Shown: in pieces, positions 23,001 through 35,800 of the stretch | How the letters are laid out: each line of letters begins with the position of its first letter | Position numbering within the stretch: position 1 is the first letter of the stretch | Assembly: GCA_028673005.1 (NCBI GenBank) | Contig: CM054118.1 | Span: forward strand, 9,369,082 to 9,433,081 | DNA from: Tanypteryx hageni | Taxonomy: Eukaryota > Arthropoda > Insecta > Odonata > Petaluridae | DNA length: 64,000 nucleotides | Direction of reading: 5' to 3' | Made by a program: the position numbers and the translations under genes | The notes under the pieces: generated by a model | Told to the model about the DNA's origin: nothing | Database searches by the model: none | Seen by the model: the letters and a program-made list of their open reading frames with translations, nothing else

Positions 23001-26000
23001 AGTTCTGAATATAAAAACCCTAAATTTATTCGAGTTTTAAAATCTATCAACATTTCTACTGCTATTAAATTTGTAATACTCTACCGTAAAAATATGAAAA
23101 TAAATGTATATGTACTAATACAGACAAAATAAAATATTTTCAATATTATATGCATATTATTTGAAATGCATATTTTGAGTTAGGCTATCTTGGGAAGGGG
23201 GGAATGATAGTCTGAACTATGGTGAAAGGGGGGAATTTAGCAAAAAAGGTTGAGAACCACTGGTCTAGAAGCACAAGGACAGGGGAAAGTTCTTGTAAAT
23301 GTACTTACGTTGCATCGATTTTTCCCTAGGGTAAAACGCTCGCACCGAACCCGTGGAGTAACAGGTTTTAAGTGCGGAAAGGTGTTCGTGTTGCGTTTTG
23401 ACGCAAAATTATCACCGCTGGCAAATACTCAGATGACGATTTCGTTGAAACTTACGATATAGTACTGTCAAAATTGTGTGAATTAGAAAATTGAATTAAT
23501 ACGCAATATGGAAAAAATGCGTCAAGATCTTTTAAAATTATACATCCAGGAGAGAAGATAAAAAATATTTTGGCGATAATTTCTTTTTGTTATGAAAATT
23601 CGATCACGGCTGTTTTAACTGGATGTAAATAATGCGTCCTTAAATATTAGAGAATTTATAATACCTACAGTATGATGATTGACTTCACGGAATTCACAAA
23701 CATATTGCGAATAAAAAAAAATATTAGAGAATTGGAGGAATTTCATTTTGATCTTAACTCAGCGGTTCCCAATCTGGGTGCCGCGAAAAGTTTCCTGGAG
23801 GTTGCGAAAACGGAACAGTGATAATGTAAAAGTTTAAGTATTTTTTGTTTTTAATTGCTAATTGCTAATTTAATGCTACCTGGCCCCCGCAAGTCAAAGA
23901 TTTCAGATGCATTGATACATTTTGCTTGACATTCAAAAACCAAATCCACCAAGGCGATGTCTATAATCCTGTCAATCTTCTATTATTGGCATTGATTCCA
24001 TATAGAAACACGAGGATAAAAACTATTTGAAACCATGAACGTGAAGGTAGGACATACGGAAAATAAAACGCCGAAGAATCCCGATTTCAGAGACATTGAG
24101 AACATTTGCAGGACGTATTTTAATATTTAACATCCAATAGGATACCTAGAAGTAGGATTACTTGCATAATTTTCCTTTAGAAAGACGAATATAAAATCAA
24201 ACCAATTTTAGGGGACGTTGTAAGGAATATGTATATCGTTATGGGAACTCATGTTGACTTACCGATATTGTTTTCGGCAACAAAATTGCTCCACTGGCAC
24301 ACCATCATGAATCCCGATTCACAGACTATTCATACTAGCAATCCCTACTTACTATCAAACCGATTCCCTATCCGAGAACAAATTGCCCCGGTCCCATATA
24401 TTAATAAAACTTTGTAAATTAAACCCATCTAATCGAAAGTCTAACCGAGAGGCCTTAACTTTAAATTTATGAATCTAAACAAATGTAAGAAATTTAAAAT
24501 AAGCACAGATGCAAAATGCCCATGGTTAGTTAGTTAGTAGGTACACTACACCGTTAAAGGCAATTTGCATCAGTGTAATAAGATGAACAATGAAAAAACC
24601 CCACAAATTTTAATTGAATGCTACCGATAGGATCATCAGCCGTACACGGAATTCAATTCCAAGTGAAGCGTACTGGTCTATCCGTAGGCGTCCCCACGGA
24701 TAGCTTGTTTAGACTTCCCCTAGGAAGAAGTCGTATCGTTGCCTCGTTCGCTGTTTGTATGTACGGACACTTGGAACGCGGACTCCAGCGAACGGTGATG
24801 ATTCATCCTAATGGATTTAGAGAATTTAACAAGAAAATTCGCGCTTACGAAAACTACTCGACGAGGCAAATTTAGAAACAGGCACAGACTGGTGTGTTAG
24901 TCTTAGTAAGGATAGTATGCGCTAAATACTAACCAGAATGCACCTTTTCTAAAAGTAATTTATTAGCTCTTCGCCTATCACTGTTTGAATGAAAAACATA
25001 GAAACAGACGCGACTGCAGGGTTAGTGTCACTAAAAGAGAAAGACGCCGTGCTCTAAGAAGTTTACAGAACACATCCGTTTCTATGTATTACTTGGAATA
25101 AATATATCCAAAGATATGGTTAAATCTAAATGAAAATAAATATGGATCCAGGGCAACTGTTCCCTACGCCTACGCTAGTCTACTGTAATTTTCTTACGTA
25201 CATTTCTAGATTTAGAGAAAACTAAGCTACGAAATTGAATAGTAAAGCTACTTCGGGATTCGATGGTGGTGATTTTACGATGCCAGCCAGACTACGCTTT
25301 TATTCAATTAGTTACAGTAATTTTATCCAGTCATCTGCCTTTATAGTGAATTTGGACGCCACAAATTTCACTGTCTTATATACAGTTGTGCATTGTACGT
25401 GGTGATCTTCCCCGACTCCTATTTGAAACCCGGGATCACTTAAGTACCTTAAAAATATTTCTATCTTCTGTTTGGAAGACAGTGCTCCGCCACGTCTCTC
25501 TTGATATTCTCCAAGTAATAAATTTGAAATATTGAATTTGAAAATTTCTTCAGACAAACGATAAATTTTTATAACCGTTGCTTGTTGAAACTTTTCTCGT
25601 ATTTTATAACCTTTCGTGTCACCATAAATTACCATATTTATATTTGGGATCAATTATCATTAAAATAGAGTACTTAGAAATATCTTAGCAAGCCCTTTAC
25701 CACACTTAAAAAAGTTTAAGCATATGCTTAAAGCATTAAGCAAAAACTCGGTTTTATTCACACAATTTTAAGCAAATGCTTAAGAAAAATCCTAAAAATA
25801 AGCAAATGCTTATTCTTTCTAGCAAAAGCAAATGCTATTTATTTATTCACCCCAAATCAAGCATTTGCTTAAAAAGTGATAGAAATCTTAAGCATAAGCT
25901 TTTGCTTATTTTTTATTCACTCTACCTATTGCGCTCATGTGTGTATGTATGCATATATATTTATATATGTATATACTAGTAGAAGGTGCTTGCACACTGC

Positions 26001-26829
26001 AAGCATTTCATCTCACCTTGAAAAAACCTTCATTTTTCAGAGAGATAGTTTATCATTGGAAATATTTCTTTAATTCAAAAGATTTCTCCTCTGCAACGAT
26101 TTTAGTTTTCTCCTTATTGAACAATAATGGAGTAAAACAATCTATAATATTTGAAATATTAAGAATATTATACTTTTTCCACATTTGGTTAATAATGTCA
26201 CACATTTTTGCCAAGTTTTAAAGTTGCAACACATTTAGAAGTGAAATAACATTTATGTAATTGTTTAAATTCAAATAATTTTAACGTTCGCAATAACAAT
26301 GTCATGCAGACATTGAAATGTTTATTCGTTTATATAGACTAAGATCTAAATTAATTAAAAATTTCAGCTCCCTATCTCGCCCGGTAGTGTCTAGACATTT
26401 ACCTTTTTTTTAGACTTTAAAGATTTTTAACTGCCAAACAAATAAAAATATCTGAATTTGTATAATCCCTATTTCCTTTTTTTTAGAAATTCTACCTAAT
26501 AAAAAAATTTCAGCTCCGTAGCAAATTCGAAAATACATTAACCTTGAAAATTTGTTTAAACAATTGCAAGTTTTTAGCGGCAACATTGTTAAACTTTTTC
26601 AAGATTTTTGTTTTTTATAGTCGGTTTTGCGCATAGTTCTACCAATAAAAAAATTTCGAGTCTGCCGCTCTTCTGGAAGTGCCTAAACATAAGTATCCTC
26701 CTATATATATGTTTTATGTTACTTTCCTCAGTAAGGAACGTCTATATATAATTGTATATATAGGTCTAATATGTCAGTACATATATAAAAATGTACGTAC
26801 GCGCAGTTATAATTCCTAGTAAGAGTAAA

Positions 26830-26860
<31 letters not shown>

Positions 26861-29800
26861 CTTAATTTAGTTGTTTTAGAAAAGTGTCGAGGAAAGCACT
26901 TAAATGATAATGTAGGTGATGGTAGCTCGGGTCGAAAGAATGCGACAGATATTTTTAAAGCCTCTTCTTCACCTTCCGACCATGTTCTGCGGAAGTAGAA
27001 AGCGGATACACGCTATCGGTAGCCTCTCCCGTACCCGAAAGAACGGAGAATTCCAGGAAAGGTTGGAAAATTTTCCATCACCCACTGGACTCTATCGCTA
27101 AGAGTTACGGCAGAGGTATTTTAGAACAGGAGAGCTTTTTGAAGAATAAATATGAAAAAACCGAGCTCAGGTTATCATTCAACAAATGATACTTACGTCG
27201 TTTTTACAGATATAAATGTTGAATGAGCGGTGTCGTTTAAGCTTTTCGTAAAGAGCCACTCGAAAAATTTTTAAGAACCCCTTATTAGCATAAAGCGTCG
27301 TTTATTTAAAATAACGTTTCCAAAATCAGCATAACAAAAATTAACGTTTTGTTTACAGGAGTAAAATTTTCATTTTTTATATTTTATATTTAAGGCTGAA
27401 AAATTCAACAAGCACTTAAAAATAATTGTCTTAGGTATCTTCAATATTAGTGGCTATTGGAGATACCCGAGGCAAATATTTTTTAACTGCTTCCTCTTGA
27501 ATAATAAAAAATGCGGATAAGTTATTTTTGAAAACTCTGTGCATAATCTGTAGTACGCGGACCATAGAATTGACTTTACTCGAATGAAAAAAATCGAATT
27601 TTTTCTGTCGTCTGATACCTTTTTAATCTCTTAGGATAAAAATTTTTAAATCCATATCCTTTAGTAAATGGCACGGATAAAACCTCCTGTGACGAAACAG
27701 TAGAGTAAAATACAGGTAACTTTCACGAATAGAACAGCCGTCAATCTGTGCTGATTCTCCGATAGTCGATTTAAATGACAAATTCGTGAGACACTGCCCT
27801 TGATATTAAAAAACAAAATAATATTTTCAGATCGGTAAGGTTATAATGGGTTCTGGATGTGGCCCATTTCTGTCTCTAACCTGAGTCTAACTTTGTCTCC
27901 TTGGCGACAATGTGTTTCAAGAAAATTTACTTTTACCGGAACCATGCAAACGCATTCACCTTTCCTCGCTAAATCTTATCTGAACTGCAACTACAATAAT
28001 TTTTGCACGAGACCGAAGCTGCATATCCAAGAAGGCTTTCGTCAATAAACGTGTTAAGAGACCAATCTAAAAAAACGGCTGCGCGGCTCAGTATTATTTA
28101 AATGAATACAGAATCACACGATATTCTTTCCTTACTCAATCATTATTTAAAAATCGATATAAACGCTGTTATTAGTGACGGACCTGCAAAAGAAGGGAAC
28201 CCAATATAAGAAGCAATACCTCCCGTCCACACAACAAACCCTTGCTAATACAAAATCAGTTCGTAAAAAATTCTCGTTTGAACGAGGTGTATAGATGTCT
28301 CAAGCGAAAATATAACGACATTAATGATATATCAACCCACAAAATATTAAGTCTCATGCATTTTGGATTAATGAGATTACACCGAACGTATATTTGGACT
28401 CTCTCCACCCCCATATTGGGGGAGGGGCATAGTTACGAGACTGATTTGTGATTCAATCCCGCGGTGCGGTCGTTCAGCCGGTTCGCACCGATTCGGCCGA
28501 AGCGGTTGTTGAAAATGTAATAAACTGCCGAACCGGTTTCGTGTGACTTACGTTTCCCTGTGTCGTATTGTGAATCTAGTATCAAGTTAGCTAACATATA
28601 ATAATAGATTGGCGTTTTCATTTATAATACATAATTAAATAATATTTTGCTGCCTCCCCAACGATAATATCTATATTTATTTAGCTACGTATTACTAAAG
28701 TTAAATATGTATAACTTAAAATTATCAATTAATTAATTAATGATAATTTCATGTATAAAAGATTGGCAATTGAAGCGAACCGGTTGTGAATAAATTGGAA
28801 TGAAGCCACTGTATCCCTGAAAACAAGACATGAAAAATGATTATACGGTTCACACAGTAGTTTTTGGGAGTTTAGAACCGGTTGCGCACGCAAAGGTGTT
28901 AGAACCCCTTCCCCCTCTCCTGCCATAGGAAACACTTCAAATACCTGAACGGGTCCAGGGGAAGTGAATTACTACTGGGGGTATTTCAGGATCCGCTACA
29001 GCGGCATGCCCAGTAAAATACGATATGCGATATGCTCCCCTTATTAAACAAAATTAAGTTGGATTCGAGGTTTCAACTCATCCTCCTACTCTCTTAAAAA
29101 CCGCTGATGAACCCTCTCCCTTTTCATGAAATCCTGTGTACGCCACCGTATTTAGCGTACCATTTGTTTAATTTGGATATCCTGTTCGTTCTGTTGACAT
29201 AAGATCACGCTCTCTCAAAACCGATTTCTGCGGCTTTTGACCTTAAAACGCATCAAAGCGTATCGAACGCGTTTGAAAGATTGTGATTGAAAGTTTCATT
29301 GACCTCATCGCTGTCAGATCTTCGTCGATTGTATCCAAACGAACCTTCGCCCCTTTTATCGTTACTTTTGGCGATGGCAGTTAGTGAAAATGATTTTGAC
29401 AACTTATCCCTCTCAATGCTACCTTATTTTCAATTTTGATTATCTCGTCTCCTCAAAAATATTTTATGTGTGCCATACTTGTAAAAGACGTACCTTCAGT
29501 CTTAATTCTAGACCGAATATTTTTCATGCGTGGTATATACTGCTTTGTTCATATGACTAAATTAATTATTTCGACAAAATATTAGGGGTGGCGGATTAGT
29601 TAGTGGTTAGATCGTTGGCCTACCACGCAGCGGTCCCAGGTTCTAACCCGGCGGAGGTCGGATTTTTCAATCTGGAATCGTCCCGTCCCCTACATTTATG
29701 ATTTGAGGAGACTCTGCAAGTAAGTGCTCCGTTCTTCGGAAGGGACGTTAAGCAGTTGGCCCCCTTGGTCCTAGAGTAGGCTAATGCCGGCACCAGGTTT

Positions 29801-32800
29801 CTCTCCTCCCTTGTAAGTGTGTTCGGTGTGGAAGGAAAAAATCTCTATCGTTTACTAAAAGTAGAGGGTTATTTTAAATAATAAATACATTTATTTGAAT
29901 TTTCATTAGTTACTTATTGCGCGTTATTTTTGAAAAAATATTCAATTTTTTCTATACTTTTGCGGCAGTTTTAAAAATATTGTTATTTTTAGGCTGGATT
30001 CCAAAGGAAACATAGCCTCATGAAATGGTACTGTCTGTGTGCGTGCCCCTTATTAACAACTTTTGCATCATTTGACCGATTTTCATGAAACTTGGTATGA
30101 GGCTCGTGCTGCCAGTTCCCACCTACGGGTTATATTTATTTGGCGAAGATTGAAGTCCCGGATTCGATTTGATAAAAGTTTTTCCGTATTTATTTTACAT
30201 AGGAAATCTCAAATCCATCTTAAATACATTAAAATATGTCAAAAATTGTGATATCGGAGCGAGGGTTGTAGTGTTCTACGGGGAAAGAATGTAGATATTA
30301 TTTTGTATCGCAGAATTTTGATAATTGATCGTATTTTCTTGAATTTCTACTTAAATATAGCGTTTTTGCATTTTAAATCGCATTTTATCGGATTGTTGCC
30401 ATGGAGATGATTATTACCGAACTCGGCTTGAGCATAGACGAGTGAACAAATTGGTTGTTTTCTTTTCCATTCGACTACCCTTCAGCAATGGACAGTTGAT
30501 CCATACAAATTAGCGTATAAACAGTAACATTTATTAAATTCGTTTATTTAAAAAAATAAATGCAAAATATAATGTCAAAAAGAGATTTTTACATTGCGTT
30601 TAGTATTTTAAACCTTATAATGCTCCGTTAATTTGTTTTATAATTTTTCTCTATCATTGAAAAACTATGAATTACAAATGGTATACAAACACATACTGAA
30701 ACATTCCCTATCAATATAAGTAATCAATTCTGGACGTCAACTTTGGGAAACCAGCCTGCATTAGTCCTGTTTTGGGCTTCTTTTAACTTTTGGCGGCCCA
30801 CTTAAAATCCTTATGCCGCCTGCCAATTGATCGCGGACCACTCTTTGACAAACATTGGTCTGCGCATCAGAATTCGTAACCCGGACGATCGCAATAGGCA
30901 TGATCATGAATTTAAAACTGTCAAAATAAAAGGAAACCATTTGAAAATGGTCTTTTCTGTATAGGATTATTGACGGCTTAACTGGAGAAGTTTTCAAACC
31001 TTTCCCGCTACGTCAACAGTAGTTCAGACTAAAAATGAAAAACGAAGTAATTTTTGTACAACATGTATTATATTCTTTGCATCATGTGCAGTAAACTTCC
31101 GATTTACCGGATATCGAAAAATCCGTCATTTCGATTAACATGAATTTTAAAAAGTTTAATAGTTATTTAAAAATTCATTATGTACCTACATACATACATA
31201 AAATATTCAATGTCCTTTACTTATCAAGGTTTTTAATATGTAGTATACTAGTTCTTGAGTTAATCGTTAATTTTACTTTTTTAAAAATGTTTTAATGTGT
31301 TATGTACCATCTCAGTATTTACTATATTCTGTCATTAGTGTGTACTGTGGTACGTGTAAATAGACACATAGATTAAAGGGAATATCCGATTAGTCAGAAC
31401 AGGCTTGGTTTCCGACATCCGGTAAATCGAGATTTTATTGTACATTAAACTTAAACAATGTCAGTGCAGAGAGCAAACGAGGGGGGTGCTTATTAGCAGT
31501 GGGTGATGCACGGTGGGAAGAGAGAGGGAGAGTTTTACATAGGGAGAGGAATAAAATGGGGGAGGGGCAGCGAGAGAGAGAGAGAGAGGGAGGGGAGATG
31601 AGGATGAGATAAAGAGGGAGAGGGGTGAAAGAGAGAAGCGGTGGAGAGGGATAGAGAGAAAAGAGGGAGAAAGAGGAAGATGAGGAGAGACGGTGGAGAG
31701 GAAGAGAGATGGAGTGAGACAGAGGTTAACAGAGAGGGAAAGAGTGTTCCACAAGGGAATGAGAGGGAGGGAGTTGGAAAGTAAAGAAAGAGAGAGGCAG
31801 AGAGATATAGGGAGGGAGAGTGGAAGCGAGGTAAAGAGTGAGAGCCCTAAATCGAAGCACTTTGATAACAAAAATTGAAAAAATTTTCTATCTTAGGTAT
31901 CTCCAATAGCCATAACAACATTATTAAAAAACCAGATGCGCATTAAGGCTACAATGCAGTCGACTTCAGTGGAAATTCACGGAAAGTTCTTTTTAGAGTC
32001 TACTTTAGCTGAATCACCACTGAAGACGGCTGTGTGGCAGCCGAAATTCGCATCTGGAGTTTTATAACCTTGTTATGGATATCGGAGACGCCTGAGACGT
32101 GCACTTATTCTTTTCATTTTCTTTATATCAAAGTGCTTATTCTTGGATTTGTTTACACCCAAAAGACGAGTTCGATAATTCTCTATTGGACCCTAAATCG
32201 ACGTAAAACACTCTTGAGTTTGGACGAAAATAGTTCGGAATCTTGATATCGACTCGACAATAGAGCTAAGGTACGTATAAGAGAGAATGAAATTTTTTCG
32301 TTGCCATTAAATAAATATAATATGAGAAAAGTTCGTCAAGAAACGGCTACGAACTACGTTTTCGTGTATCTGAGGTTGATGAATTGATTGGCAGCGATAA
32401 ATTCATGCACATTATAGGCATCAAAGGAGAATTCTTTTAAATGAGTAACATTCATCGCGAATGAATAAAAGTAGTCGAACGAAGAATTTTAAAACTAATT
32501 TATTTTCGTTCATTTTTACGTGACTTATTCGCCTTACCGTTACTCGCACGCCAAATAGATAATCGCACAATATTTCTTCGAGGAGAATTTAATAACGCTA
32601 ATCCGTGAAAGAAATATTGAATCGAGTTCCTAGCGAAATGCGTTCCATTTTTAGGCGTTCTTTACCAGCGAAGCGTTAGCAGCGGAGCGCCTTATGGGCA
32701 CGTCTGGTCCGTCCGTCCGTCGCAACTTTCACCTCCAAAACCGCTGGATGGATCTTAATTAAATTAAGTAGGAGTGATCGTTATTAAAATTTATCTTCCA

Positions 32801-35800
32801 GTTATGATTTTGAACTGCATCCGTCAATTAGAATTTCCACTTTACATAATTACTTTCATGAACTTATACTCGTATCTCGTTAAATGGCATCCGTCAAGCA
32901 ACAATGAAATACCATATTTTTCTCTCCCTAGCTATTATATGATCTGTAAGGAATAGATTTAAAAAATTATTCGAATAGAGGACAAAATTTGCCAAAAACA
33001 GTTCGAGAGACCACATAATTACGACTTATAGTTTCGGAGATAAAAATTCGAGAAAATCTCCAACAAAACATCGCATATTTTGTTTACAATGATCGCTAAG
33101 ACGGTTCTCTCGGCAAACAACAATTAAAAATCCGTATTTTTCTATCCAATGCTCTTATATGATCTGTGAGGTATAGATTAAAACATTTATTCGCATCACT
33201 TACCACAAAAAAGTCCGCCAGAGCATATTATAATTACGACTTATAGTTTTGGGGATAAAAATTCGAGAATCGCCCAATCTTTCGATACCGTTTCATACGT
33301 ATTTCCCATTAAGAACGCCTTTGAAATCTCTGTGTATTCCATTTATGGAGTATACTTTTCCATCTTGTTACCAGAATAACCTTCTCTCAAAAGGCTCATT
33401 TTGCTGCCTTCCATTGAGAGCAATTATTTCATAGATGTTGCATTCCCCCGATTAAGCGTGTCTTGCTTATCCTTGATTCACGTTCAGTAGATACTACGTG
33501 TAAAATATATTTTATTAGATTACATACGAATTTGGCGTATTCAAAGCAATAAAATAATTATAAATTATTTAAATAAACAATTTGCGCGGTAGGACGATAT
33601 AAGGCCAAAATGGCATTGCAAACAATCAACAAACACACGTCAAGTATCCAGTTGGGTTGTTAAATTTTATTTATTTTTTAATCAGTGCAATATTCAGAGG
33701 GAAATACGATTTTAAACTGAACACCTTTTCGGACTCGGCAACACCTAAAATGCGCATATTCACCTAAATCTCGACACATAATTTTTCACGATCATAATAC
33801 TTTCTCTATAGTTGGATAAAAAAAGAACTAGCCTATTCAACATTTTAGCGCTAGTAATTTTCCATTTGAATAAGTAATATAATTTGCATCCCAGCAACTA
33901 ACATGATTTAAAACTCACACCAAAGAGTCATAGCAAATATAAACAAGATTGGAAAGACCTACTCCATGTCGGAGTACAATTTACAAATGCGTTCTTAGGG
34001 ATTTCACAATGTTCTCAATATTTTTCGCTCAGATGAGTATTTAACGGGAAGCTAGTGAGGTACGTTGTAAAATACATGTGTCCTTATGTAAATTTGTCGT
34101 TATTTTTGTCCGATTTTAACCAAAATTGGAATCGGTTGACAAATTTCAGTAAAACTTTTTAATACCAAATTTCATCAAAATACGTCCTGCGGTTCTCGAA
34201 GAACATTGTAAACTACATGTAGGTATTCATGTAAAGTGGTCGTAATTTTTGTTCGATTTTAACTAAAATTGGAATGGATCAACTAATTTTACTAAAACTC
34301 CCCAATACCAAATTTTAATAAAATAAATCCAGCGGTTCTCGAGTTGAAACAAAGGAAAATTGTAAATTGTAGGTCTTCATGTAAAGTGGTCGTAATTTTT
34401 GTCCGATTTTAACTAAAATTGGAATCGGTTGACAAATTTTAGTAAAACTTTTTAATGCCAAATTTCATCAAAATACGTCCTGCGGTTCTCGAAGAACATT
34501 GTAAGTTGAAACTAAGGAGCATTGTAGATCTTCATGTAAAGTGGTCGTATTTGTTGCCCGATTTTAACCAAAATTGGAATGTTTCGACCAATTTTAGCAA
34601 AACTCATAATACCAAATTTCATTAAAATGCGTCCAGCAGTTCCCGAGGTTTAACATGCGGACGGACGGACGGAAACGACCTCCCCGATATGCATTGCCGG
34701 ATCACGATCACGATCGCCCTCCCCTTGGACGACCCCATTGCCCTCCACTGGGTCCATTCTTAAATTCATTCCGCGCAACATTCTTTGTTTCTACACACAA
34801 GATTAAGTCTGTATGTCAATGAAAAAGAAATATTCTGATGGGGTAGGGAATTTCAAAATGTATGGTCGTCGGCAGAGGCAGAATCAAGAGGGGGGAGGGG
34901 CCATTGGGGTGCCACCCCCCCCCCACCTTGGGAAATTTCTGGATCCACCCCTGCCTATATGCGTTCATTTCTTGCAAAGAACGCACAAAAAACGTGCACA
35001 CGTTCGAGCTGAGCGTCCCATTATACGAGAAGATCCTCTTCCGACGAGAATAGGAAAGCCTTCCGATTTGTCAGCGTTTGATATACTTGGGGACAGTAAA
35101 TATACGATAAGTAAAGGTAATTCAAAAGTTTTCCGTCAGCGGTTCGTTGCTTCCATATCACCTGTTTTGTTTGAAATCGGATTGTTTCAATAAAGCTTTA
35201 AAAGGACTGTTTACCATGAACTTAAGTGTTTGTGTAATGTCATATCTCTCGTTTTAAATATTGTCCACCCCTCTATGACCACATATCAACACATATCAAC
35301 AAAGCTTCATTCTCTTTGATGCTAAATACTGTTAGCTCTCCCAAATGAGAGAGAAAATAGAGACATTTTCCATGCTGCTGGGATGATACATTTCACGCAA
35401 TTGTTCGATTAGATTGCGGTAATTATTTCGAAGAAATAACGTTGAAAAATCCTAAACAAAGCACTTTGAAAGATTAAACAAAAAAAATGATATGACGCAC
35501 CGTCGATTTTTATTTCATACCTATACATTTTCCAATTATCGATTAAAACTATCATCTTTCTTGGTAAGGATTATTAATCAGCATCAGATAGCTATTGTTT
35601 GACGTCTTGGATCTGATGACACCCGACATTGCCAATTTTCATCAAAATACAAAAATATTTTGTTGTGAACACTCGTACTCCTCAAATATAATCAGATTGC
35701 TTGATTCATCTTTAGTCCACTGAAATTCTATCTAAATTTAAGAACTCTACGATCTTAGCTCACTTTTTAAAACTTTGAAAAAAAACAACTCTATGATCTC

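Noticed and set aside
22355..23262. Search for a hAT transposase inside the element with perfect duplication
   Set aside because: No frame carries hAT dimerisation or catalytic motifs; it is a non-autonomous element.
24229..24875. Two small ORFs in the duplicated segment, identical in both copies
   Set aside because: Identity comes from the duplication being exact, not from protein selection; no motifs, no splice context.
29586..29660. Possible tRNA gene
   Set aside because: A and B boxes are present but the cloverleaf arms are not all pairable, and the sequence continues into a SINE body.
31461..31871. 136-codon minus-strand ORF rich in serine, leucine and proline
   Set aside because: It is a translation of the purine tract on the opposite strand.
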